Below are positions 9,612 to 17,787 of a DNA stretch of 64,000 nt, piece by piece. Both the position numbers and the translations under genes were made by a program. Origin of the DNA: Naumovozyma dairenensis CBS 421 (taxonomy: Eukaryota > Ascomycota > Saccharomycetes > Saccharomycetales > Saccharomycetaceae); contig NC_016481.1 in the NCBI RefSeq assembly GCF_000227115.2, positions 1,257,259 to 1,321,258 on the forward strand, read 5' to 3'. Every line of letters begins with the position of its first letter. Position 1 is the stretch's first letter. The notes under the pieces are model-generated. The model was not told where the DNA came from. It ran no database searches and saw only the letters and a list, made by a program, of their open reading frames with translations.

Positions 9612-11347
9612 TATTTCTTGAAAATCTTATGTTTAATTGCTGCCACTGTACCTGACTTGATTTGCTATATAGTACTGGTGAACGTCTGTCTTTCGATCCG
9701 ATGATATATAACAATTAACTATTACTACTACTGCATAACTGTATCTAAAAGGTTTAAGATCTGGTTTTTCTGTCTCGATAAATTTTTAATGCCATGTCGG
9801 AAAAAAAAAGAGAGCTAATTTGTAGCCAAATACAGAAATGTTATTTATTTTTCCTATTCGGGTAATAAGAAATCCGCGAGATGGATTACGTTTTATATAA
9901 GCACAAGCTGCTCAATATATATGCATGTAATCTATGGAGAAAGGAGTATATTCTAACTTAGATGAAGTATTTCTTTTAGGAAGCTTTTCAACCGTTTAAT
10001 AATTATTATAGAAGATGCTTGTATTTGTTGCCATTGAAATTTATGTTACTTAGGAAGAGTAAGCAAGTTAGAGGGGACGTTGAAGCGTATAATTATACAG
10101 TTACCATTTATTGTTAGAAATCTGTAACTGCTAAATAGTATATAATGGCATAAACCGAGCACGAAGTGCAAGGTCCAAAAAAAAGTTTAAAAATTTTGAT
10201 TACAAAGAATTAAAAGCTTTCCTTCATTACCTGTCCTGGCCAATTAACACCTTCGTCTTCTCTTGTTCTATTTCTTAGTATGAGCTAATCTATATTCTAT
10301 TCTACAAAGTTTTCACTATAGAAGAGCTTTTATTACGATAGTTACATTCATCAGGAAAAGGTGTTGTATATGATATAACAAGGTGTTCTGTTTTCACTTT
10401 AACGATTCTTATAGATTCACGGTTGGGTCACTTTATTTTACTTTAATATGAAAGGTACCTTATTAAGAGTGAAAATTATACTTCATTTCGGCTCTGTATA
10501 TATATAATTACGATGCATTTGCCCGAGTGTAAGGATTGATATAGTACATAGCAGATATGGTAGCGCAAGGTACCCTATTGGTTGATTGATTCATACAAAA
10601 GTATAAATGCCCTGTGCGAACACGTACTTGTATTGGAGGGTGGATGATCTTGAGCCTAACCTTCAAGTGAATGGAAACCCAGTCATCTCTTATTCTGTGT
10701 TCGTAGGGAACGTGATCGATGTGTTTACGTGTTTATTATTGTCCTGGGAGGTTGGAGTAGGAGACGCGTCAGGGAGGGGAGGAGGAGAAAAAGTGGAAGT
10801 CGGCGGGATTCCACCGTTGTCCATGACAACCATGCCCGTTTCCAGACAAATCCCTGTACGAGAAGAAATATAACGGTGAAAAAAGCTTGATTGATTGTGA
10901 CACTAGAACATCTAGCAGCAGCGCAAGTACCAACAGGGTATTATTATATGATATGATATTGCAATTACGTCCGCACATAGTTATGTATGTTGGTGCCCTC
11001 TACCTAACGTGGCAGCCCGATGGTCTTATTAAGCTTGGGAGTTCGTCAGGTGCAAAATCATTAGAAGCAGAAGCTCGTAGCACATCATTGTTTGGCATTG
11101 TACTGGAGTTGTTGAGCTCTCTACATTGCAATCGTTTCTAATATTACGAAATATCGCTTTTTTTCCATCAGGGCTTACGTGTTTCACCGTTGGTTGCCAA
11201 GCCAACCATAACATATAAATACAACAAGAATAATATCAAAATTTGGTAGCTTTCTTGAGGACATCCCTTCGTATAGATATATCAATCACCATTTCTCAAG
11301 CATTTTCAATTACAACATAAATAAAGAATAGAATAAAGTTAAAAAAA
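9612..11347. promoter_or_regulatory. Long divergent intergenic region, MCM7 / small ORF
   Basis: 1.7 kb separating divergent transcripts, long for this genome. A Reb1-type site (CGGGTAA, 9859-9865) lies about 250 bases upstream of MCM7. Between about 10600 and 11150 base composition is richer in G+C and several short frames overlap (88 residues from an ATG at 10607, plus frames on both strands near 11000). None resembles a known protein. Confidence 0.5.
9859..9865 (-). promoter_or_regulatory. Reb1-type site upstream of MCM7
   Basis: CGGGTAA, the complement of the Reb1 core TTACCCG, about 250 bases before the MCM7 start. Reb1 keeps promoters nucleosome-free in yeasts. The match is to the core only. 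Confidence 0.4.
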
Positions 11348-11584
11348 ATGTTAGTTACAAAAAATTTATTATTTCACAAAAATACCAATATGCTAAATAG
11401 TGGGAAAGAAATTTACCGAAAATCTACCCTTCTATCTTTTGCATATGTGGCTTTGGGATTGACTTTACCCTTTGCACTTCCAGCACATACGTCACGAAAA
11501 TTATTACAAGATAACACACAAAGTAGAATTAACAATCTTAAAGGTACATTAGGAATGGCACAACGGTTTAGAAAATTTATTTAA
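11348..11584 (+). CDS. Small hydrophobic-segment protein at the YBR201C-A position
   Basis: A 78-residue frame with a strong start context (eight A's before ATG). It sits between DER1 and MCM7 on the strand opposite both, exactly where S. cerevisiae has the small gene YBR201C-A. The protein has a basic N-terminus, one hydrophobic segment at about 28-46 (SFAYVALGLTLPFALP) and a basic, amphipathic C-terminus (GTLGMAQRFRKFI). This layout would fit a small mitochondrial or membrane protein, but that is only an inference. The homology call rests on synteny and size. I cannot compare the sequences from memory. Function unknown. Confidence 0.55.
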   Translation: MLVTKNLLFHKNTNMLNSGKEIYRKSTLLSFAYVALGLTLPFALPAHTSRKLLQDNTQSRINNLKGTLGMAQRFRKFI

Positions 11585-11937
11585 AAGGCAAAGATGAACT
11601 TTTCTTTCTTCCTGAACTTTAAACCTTCTCACACTAAAATTAAGTATATTCTTTCTTTCTATCATCTTTAGCCTATTCATCTCATTCATACATCTATTTA
11701 TAATTTAATAACATTAGTAAAAATATTTCAACTGAATTCATTTATTTACATATAGTCTATTTTTTATGATCTATAAATCGTATCAGGTAGTTCGATATTT
11801 AACTACATCTTTCTATCTATGTATATACCAATTGTCTTCGAATTTGCGCAATCGTTACTATTCGTCACTCGATTTAATTCCGAAAATGAAAATCCATACA
11901 CTGATAATATCCTTCTTTCTTTAGCTCTACACAATTC
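11585..11937. other. Convergent 3' spacer
   Basis: 353 AT-rich bases between the convergent small ORF and DER1, with T-rich and TATAT elements typical of yeast 3'-end formation. Nothing else was seen. Confidence 0.5.
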
Positions 11938-12570
11938 TTACCTTCTATTCTTCAACCATAAATCATATGGAGTTTGGAAAATATCAATATCATAAAGTTT
12001 CTGTATAACATCATCAAAATAAAATATAAAATGAGCAGGTAAAAAATTCATACTGATTTCAAATAACGATCTATTATAAACAAAGTACATCATCCCATTC
12101 ATATATACAGGGATCAAAGATGCAGCAATGTTTATGCCACCAAGTAATCTAAAATTCATTTCATTAGTATTCCTTTTAATTTCATAATAAACTAAATTTT
12201 CATGTAATAAGATTCCTAAAGATGATGAAGGTTGTATTATACCACTCATCATCACTATAAGAGAAAGTATCAAGAATAATGTCCAACAATATCTTCTCTT
12301 CAATTCAAATGAATTTTCTAACATTGTTAAATGGTTAGCACTTATGAAAATATTCAACATGGAAACCCAATTAAATTCACCGTAATTGAAAATAGAATAG
12401 AAAATTCGTTCATACTGTCCTTTCTTGAATACTAAATCGTAATTGTAAATTACTTTGGTAGGGTCTATCATCCTCGTAGAGGTTAATATTGAAAGTCCTA
12501 TACTTCCTAATGTCCATATTTTAGTCACTAAGGGAATGTCATCTAAAATGTTTAATATTGCCACGTCCAT
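11938..12570 (-). CDS. DER1: DER1, ER-associated degradation derlin
   Basis: Derlin (inactive rhomboid-like) subunit of the Hrd1 ubiquitin-ligase complex. It thins the ER membrane and helps misfolded luminal proteins move to the cytosol. The 210-residue length matches the family (S. cerevisiae 211). Several membrane segments are visible, for example TLFLILSLIVMMSGII and the segment near ISMNFLPAHFIFYFDDV. The N-terminal pattern MDVAILNILDDIPLVTKIWTLG and the loop LVFKKGQYERIFYSIFNYGEFNW are typical of yeast Der1. Downstream of it is BEM1 in tandem, as in S. cerevisiae. Confidence 0.93.
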   Translation of the reverse strand: MDVAILNILDDIPLVTKIWTLGSIGLSILTSTRMIDPTKVIYNYDLVFKKGQYERIFYSIFNYGEFNWVSMLNIFISANHLTMLENSFELKRRYCWTLFLILSLIVMMSGIIQPSSSLGILLHENLVYYEIKRNTNEMNFRLLGGINIAASLIPVYMNGMMYFVYNRSLFEISMNFLPAHFIFYFDDVIQKLYDIDIFQTPYDLWLKNRR

Positions 12571-13080
12571 TTGTTATAATAGTGTACTATCTTTTTTCTT
12601 TTTTCGTAAAGGGGTTTCCTTATATATTGAATCTATTTCAGATATCAATATATATCGTTTTTAGACAATGTCGTTATCGTTTAGTTATGATACTCCGTAC
12701 TACTATTTTGTCAATATACTGGTTGAACTTGACATTACCTTAAAATTACGTATGCTAATTATTTGCTGTTCAAAAGAACACCGCGAAGCGACATCCTTAG
12801 ATTTTTATTTATTTTTCGTTTCTAATTCTTTAAAGAAATATTTTATTTCTCTGGAGCTTGAATGCCCGTTATCAAATGGCAAAGGTAAATAAAAAGAAAC
12901 CAAAATAACAGAATTACAAACGGTTAGCTTCTCTGTCGTTACTTGCCCCAATATAAGAAAGAATTTTTTTTTTTGAAATTAATTACAACGTATATAATGT
13001 TATTTAATGTCCCTATTTTTAGCGGAAAAAAATATAAATATTCAAACCTAATAAATATCCGCAAAGGTTTTAATGATTAA
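12571..13080. promoter_or_regulatory. DER1 promoter / BEM1 3' flank
   Basis: 510 AT-rich bases. Short frames on the plus strand (for example 74 residues from 12668) have a composition typical of T-rich noncoding DNA. No unfolded-protein-response element was recognised by eye. Confidence 0.45.
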
Positions 13081-14832
13081 TCACAAATCGTGAACTGAAA
13101 TTTTCAGCTTTGCATCAATAATCTCAGGTACTTGAAGATCGGACTTAATTTCTTCACCATCTCCTTCTTCTAGTTTAACACATAATTTGAATTTCTCAGT
13201 ATCAATCCTTGGTGCAATTCTATCATGAAGTTCTGCAAATGTTATATCTTTATTCAACATTAATGCGAAAATATCATCCTTATAATAAAATTTTATCTTT
13301 GTTGGCTTCGTGGTAGAAGGTAATGCACTTGTTGGTCTTGAATTCTTTCCTACTGTCGAAGATAAAGCTAAACCTGAAAGTTTTTCTTGCAATTTCAAAT
13401 CTTCTCCAGTTAATGTATTATCTTCATTATTGTTTAGATCATTGGGATTTACATGAAGAATAGCGGTATCACCATTATCCTTACCAGGGTGGTCCACAGT
13501 AGAGGTTACATATTCTTCATCATAACCATTATTTCTAAGTTTGAATACATTGTCAACTAAAGGTGAATGTGATATATATGCCGGAAGTTTTACTAAATCA
13601 GTAACATATACATTTAAATCCTCTCTTCTCTTCTTGGTAATCATCTCAGTGACATACGGTACAGGTCCTGGGATATAAGGTAAAATACGTTTTGTCCACT
13701 GACCATTCGAATCTCTTAATTTACCACTTTCTGCGGGGAAAGAATCTAATAAACTTACTTGTAAATCATAAAAGTCTTCGTAATATCTTTTCAATTTTCT
13801 TGATTTACCATTATCTAGATCACAATTTACAGCGAACCAATATTTTTCATCTTCTAATCCATATGAATCCACAGAAACTCTCGTTATTACATCATAACTA
13901 TTTGCCGTCAATACAGAACCCTTACGAGATGTACCCGTGTCTCTACCACTACTTGACATATTTTTATTACTATTACGGTATTGAGAATCTTGTTGTTTTT
14001 GTTCTACTGTTCCTAAATTGATATTACTTGCTTTATATTTGGCAATATTAGCTTTCCATTCTTGTACAGTGGGCAGATTAACAGATTTAATATCTTCCAT
14101 AACGTCATTACCAGTAGCATAACCAGTAGCTATATCAACAATACTAACGAATCCAACGGGAACTAACCCAGGTCCACCAAGTCTACCAATAGGTTTGGCA
14201 ATAAACCATTCAAAATTATGATGAGCGCAAATGAATAAATTTTCACCAACAAATGCAGTCAATTCATCAGATTTTTCAGCTTTAAAATCATACAACACAA
14301 TAGCGTATAATGATCCTAATTTTGTTGTTGATGATGATTCGTTGGACTGTGTGGTTTGTTGACTTTGTCTATTAGTAGTAGTGGCAGTAGTAGCACCTAT
14401 AGAAGTTGGTCTTGTTCTATCAAATTCTTCAAAATAACTTTTTGGTACCATACCTTGTTTCCCAGTGGATGGATTTGATGCTTCATACCATTCATCATTT
14501 TCATTTATCACGTAGAAGAATTCCCCCTTTACGAAAGATAGTTCTTTAGGAGTCTGTGAATGATAATTATATATTGCTTTGATGGCCTTATCAGGAGATG
14601 AGACGTTAGAACTGTGTCGATTATGGTATGAATTTGTTGTTTGTTGTTGTTGTTGTTGTTGATTCTTCCCTATCCCATCTGACGACGATAGGTACCTTAC
14701 TGGAACTGTTTTCATATGTTTTATTACATTGGAGTTCTCTTGAGTTTGAGTGGGCGTCGATATATCTGCCGACGTTAGTCTACCTTTAGATCCATGACTA
14801 TCTCGTTTGGAAAGTTTGAAGTTCTTTAACAT
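13081..14832 (-). CDS. BEM1: BEM1, polarity scaffold with SH3-SH3-PX-PB1 domains
   Basis: Scaffold that gathers Cdc24, active Cdc42, PAK kinases and Ste5 at the bud or shmoo site. The 583-residue protein has all domains in order. SH3-1 is at about 83-138 ([11 protein letters not shown] ... [11 protein letters not shown]) and SH3-2 at about 174-234 ([11 protein letters not shown] ... [12 protein letters not shown]). The PX domain is at about 310-440, with the basic/proline loop [11 protein letters not shown] that binds phosphoinositide. The C-terminal PB1 domain is at about 505-583 ([15 protein letters not shown] ...) and pairs with Cdc24. A poly-Gln run near 58-64 lies in the disordered N-terminus. 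The order DER1-BEM1-KTR4 is the same as in S. cerevisiae. Confidence 0.97.
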   Translation of the reverse strand: MLKNFKLSKRDSHGSKGRLTSADISTPTQTQENSNVIKHMKTVPVRYLSSSDGIGKNQQQQQQQTTNSYHNRHSSNVSSPDKAIKAIYNYHSQTPKELSFVKGEFFYVINENDEWYEASNPSTGKQGMVPKSYFEEFDRTRPTSIGATTATTTNRQSQQTTQSNESSSTTKLGSLYAIVLYDFKAEKSDELTAFVGENLFICAHHNFEWFIAKPIGRLGGPGLVPVGFVSIVDIATGYATGNDVMEDIKSVNLPTVQEWKANIAKYKASNINLGTVEQKQQDSQYRNSNKNMSSSGRDTGTSRKGSVLTANSYDVITRVSVDSYGLEDEKYWFAVNCDLDNGKSRKLKRYYEDFYDLQVSLLDSFPAESGKLRDSNGQWTKRILPYIPGPVPYVTEMITKKRREDLNVYVTDLVKLPAYISHSPLVDNVFKLRNNGYDEEYVTSTVDHPGKDNGDTAILHVNPNDLNNNEDNTLTGEDLKLQEKLSGLALSSTVGKNSRPTSALPSTTKPTKIKFYYKDDIFALMLNKDITFAELHDRIAPRIDTEKFKLCVKLEEGDGEEIKSDLQVPEIIDAKLKISVHDL

Positions 14833-15198
14833 GGTGGAATATATAAAGTATGTGTAATAGTCCAGGTGGTTTGGTAGTTCCAGATTTATTGTATTTTACC
14901 TATTTTTAGAGTTAATTGTGTGGCTGTACCCAGCTATTCTTTCCTCGCTATCTTTTCTTCACAGATATAAAAAAAAAAAGCAACCGTATAGAAATGCTAT
15001 TACTCTAGCCGAGATTCAGAAATCCTAAAAACGAAGAAACCTTTTTAAACTTTAAAGCCACATTTCATTCATTGGAAGTACGCTAACGACGTCAATATCA
15101 GTTGAAGAGTTAGCAATACCAGCTTCCATTCCAGATTTGAGAATTTCACCTCTAGTTTCGATATTTTTACAAAAAAATCCAAAGAATCCCGCCCAACG

Positions 15199-15205
15199 TT
15201 ACCCG
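15199..15205 (+). promoter_or_regulatory. Reb1-type site
   Basis: TTACCCG core match in the BEM1 promoter, about 370 bases upstream of the BEM1 ATG and beyond the KTR4 stop. Confidence 0.45.
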
Positions 15206-15247
15206 TATTACTTACTTACTTTCTTTTCCTTCCTTCCTTCTGGAACG

Positions 15248-15264
15248 AAGGTGTCAGACACCTT
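15248..15264. repeat. Perfect inverted repeat, 8-bp arms
   Basis: AAGGTGTC, one base, GACACCTT. It can form a small hairpin or bind a dimeric factor. It lies five bases before a longer TA palindrome. Confidence 0.7.
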
Positions 15265-15269
15265 TGAGA

Positions 15270-15295
15270 AGGTATATATATATATATATATACCT
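15270..15295. repeat. 26-bp perfect palindrome built on (TA)n
   Basis: AGG, then a TA repeat, then CCT. It reads the same on both strands. Probably a dinucleotide microsatellite with matching flanks. Confidence 0.75.
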
Positions 15296-15433
15296 CTGAG
15301 AAAACTAGAGGACTGAGGCATTATCTGTTGGATGTATTCTATGAAATCATGTTGTTTTTAGTATTTACCTATAGTCTATATACGTAATTTTTATATAAGG
15401 CATAGATAGAGTCCTGCGGAATAATCATTCGTC

Positions 15434-16933
15434 TCAGTATAAATTCTTCTCTTCATCACTCATAATCTTATCAATCCATGTAGCTTGACAATTTTCTATG
15501 TTCAGATCTTTCCACATGGTAAACAATCCTGGTTTACACCTACCATCACATCTCATAGAACCTTCAGGACATTTGGGACAATTTGTGTATGGATTATGAT
15601 TGTATGCTATATCTCTAAACCAATGTATCCTAGATTTATCAAGGAATAATGCTAACGCTATACTTCTCACTGGAGCATCTCCCCATCTTTCATAATAAAA
15701 TCCATTTGAATTCTCTAAATGATCCATATACTTTTCATAAGCTTCAGATCTCAAGAAATCAAGATTAGTAATTTCGAAATTTGTCCAAAAATGACAAGTA
15801 GAATAACCTTTCGCAGTTTCAAAATTTTCAGGTTTTTGAGCATTCTCCTTTAACCAATCAAAAGCACCATTGGGATTCAAATAATTTGGATTTTTCTTAA
15901 CAAATTCCATAGTTGTTTCCCATAACGTTGGGATTGAATTAGCCCCATCATAAAGGTTTAACACATAACCATAAACTTTATTTTCCATCTCCATAAATTT
16001 GAAAACATCATAATCAACATCACAATACAAACTAGTCCCAGGCTCCAACCTCCATGTATATTTATATTCTTGCAACAAAGGATGATGATAAAACTTCCTG
16101 GAATAAAACCTACACATATTATGATAAGATTCCTTCTTCACATAAGAAACTTTCAACTTATCCATCTTTTCACATTCTATCTTATACCTCTCCCTATCAA
16201 TCGTATCAGGCATATCCCAATCTTCCTTCTCAATCTGCCCAAATTTCACAACTCTACCGTTTGGTAACATATTAATAATCGTATCTTTAAACTCCTCAGA
16301 AAACTCCCCATCATTCAAAAAAACATAAGGATATCCAAACTTCTTGTTGAATTTTTCTTCCAATTGTTGAATAGAAGGCAACAACTCTTTCAAATCATTA
16401 TTGGTCACCAAACTCAAAATCGTAGCATTAGCTGACCCAGCCAACTCATCATCGGGACGAATTAGATAATCCACTTTGGGTTCAATTATCGGAGTGGACA
16501 TGAAATCGTTATAGATTTTTCCATTTTTAGCAAGGGTATCTTTTTCTAATTGTTTACGGTATGTCATATTCATGGAGGAATAGGATGGGATTTCTGGATA
16601 TAGAGGAGTCGATAGTCTTTGAAAGATGTCTTCTATTTTGTCTTGATCATCGTTGGAATAATCCCATAGTGCAGCTTGAGAGTTGGGGCTTTCCTCGCTT
16701 TCTTCGAATGGTATGATTGACGTATTCGATGACGACGACAACGATGATGATGGGAGTAAGTTTTTCCAAACGTTGTCATATTGTGTTTTTACATTTTCAA
16801 AATATGTGCTAGGTTCTTGCAGTGATGATGAGAAAAATAAATGTAATATGATTACTATTAGCATCATCGATATGATGAATAATATTATTAAAAGGTTTGT
16901 ACTTCTCCTAAAGAAGTGAAGTAATGGGATCAT
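15434..16933 (-). CDS. KTR4: KRE2/MNT1-family mannosyltransferase (KTR4-like)
   Basis: Second GT15 mannosyltransferase of the window, a Golgi type II membrane protein. The first ATG (16933) gives 499 residues (S. cerevisiae Ktr4 has 464). The open frame reaches one GTG codon further. The anchor begins almost at the N-terminus (about 13-34, LLIILFIISMMLIVIILHLFF). A Ser-rich stem is followed by the catalytic domain with FNKKFGYPYVFLNDGEFSEEF, a CHFWTNFEI motif and YERWGDAPVRSIALALFLDKS. The C-terminus has a Cys-rich segment (NCPKCPEGSMRCDGRCKPG) typical of the family. It is KTR4 by position between BEM1 and TAF5. It is only distantly similar to the KTR3 copy at the left edge, so this is an old paralogue pair rather than a recent duplication. 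Confidence 0.93.
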   Translation of the reverse strand: MIPLLHFFRRSTNLLIILFIISMMLIVIILHLFFSSSLQEPSTYFENVKTQYDNVWKNLLPSSSLSSSSNTSIIPFEESEESPNSQAALWDYSNDDQDKIEDIFQRLSTPLYPEIPSYSSMNMTYRKQLEKDTLAKNGKIYNDFMSTPIIEPKVDYLIRPDDELAGSANATILSLVTNNDLKELLPSIQQLEEKFNKKFGYPYVFLNDGEFSEEFKDTIINMLPNGRVVKFGQIEKEDWDMPDTIDRERYKIECEKMDKLKVSYVKKESYHNMCRFYSRKFYHHPLLQEYKYTWRLEPGTSLYCDVDYDVFKFMEMENKVYGYVLNLYDGANSIPTLWETTMEFVKKNPNYLNPNGAFDWLKENAQKPENFETAKGYSTCHFWTNFEITNLDFLRSEAYEKYMDHLENSNGFYYERWGDAPVRSIALALFLDKSRIHWFRDIAYNHNPYTNCPKCPEGSMRCDGRCKPGLFTMWKDLNIENCQATWIDKIMSDEEKNLY

Positions 16934-17787
16934 CACTACGTCTTATGGTTATTTATATTTTTAATGGAAGTGATCCTCTTGAGGTACTTTGAAATAATTT
17001 TGTTAGCAAAAAAAAAGTGTAGTAGTGATGACGTACTACAAAGTTATACCAGATAACAAAAGTAAGTATTAGTCTATAGTTAGTTCAGAATGGGTTGCGT
17101 ATCCAATTCTCACAAGCAATATGGAGCGTTTTTTTGGTCTTCGTTAACAAAAAAGCAACAGTAGCTCTCTCTAATATCAAGTGCAAGCTAACTTGAAGAC
17201 CTTGACATGCCTAGCTAAAAAATATATAGATAATAGATGCCTCTTGAAAAGTTCATTCAGCCTGGCAGTGAACTGCGTATTCCATCAATCAATGAATTTA
17301 TCATTATTTGTAAAATGGAAACGTAACCTTTAATTTTTTATATAATGTTTAAGGTCCGTCTAACGTCTAACGGTAGGTTGAAAAGGGAGACTCCCTGCAG
17401 TGAGTTCTTTGGAAAGGCGGTATTATTTTACCGTTGAAAGAACGGTAACAATTTTATTATTTTTATTTTATTTTGGTCACGTGCTTTAAGGTCACGTGTC
17501 ATTATATTCCTAATTCTACCCGCAATATAACCTACGGATACTTAAGCCGTGTATAGTGATACAGCTCTTCGGTAAAAACTGAGATGTGTACGTATAATGG
17601 TAGACTAGAAATCTAAAAACATAGAACTATATCAAATACGTGAAGATGGTTCAAAGACCTGGTTATATATCAGAGACAAACGACTACGAAAAGAGGTGAA
17701 AATTGCTTCTAACTTAGAAATAAGATTCAACCGTTTGGCTTCAGGAATTTGGAGAGGAAAAAAAGCTGTTGTCTATATAATAAAGTG
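16934..17787. promoter_or_regulatory. Divergent promoter KTR4 / TAF5
   Basis: 854 bases. A cluster near 17.4-17.5 kb holds an inverted repeat (17428-17448, TTACCGTT and AACGGTAA arms around five bases) and two direct copies of GGTCACGTG (17475-17498). No coding frame is supported. Confidence 0.55.
17475..17498 (+). promoter_or_regulatory. Paired Cbf1/E-box sites
   Basis: GGTCACGTG occurs twice, starting at 17475 and 17490, on the same strand and 15 bases apart. The core RTCACGTG pattern fits Cbf1, and CACGTG also fits Pho4-type bHLH factors. It lies about 290 bases before the TAF5 ATG. Confidence 0.5.

Larger units (their letters stand above)
14833..15433. promoter_or_regulatory. BEM1 promoter / KTR4 3' flank with Reb1 site and two hairpins
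   Basis: 601 bases between tandem genes. It contains a Reb1-type TTACCCG (15199-15205) and two adjacent inverted repeats (15248-15264 and 15270-15295). Reb1 sites between tandem genes can both open the downstream promoter and stop read-through transcription. That dual role here is an inference. Confidence 0.5.

Noticed and set aside
17475..17498. Possible centromere CDEI
   Set aside because: RTCACGTG is present, but no very AT-rich CDEII with a CDEIII-like element follows. Single CDEI-like sites are common as Cbf1 promoter sites.
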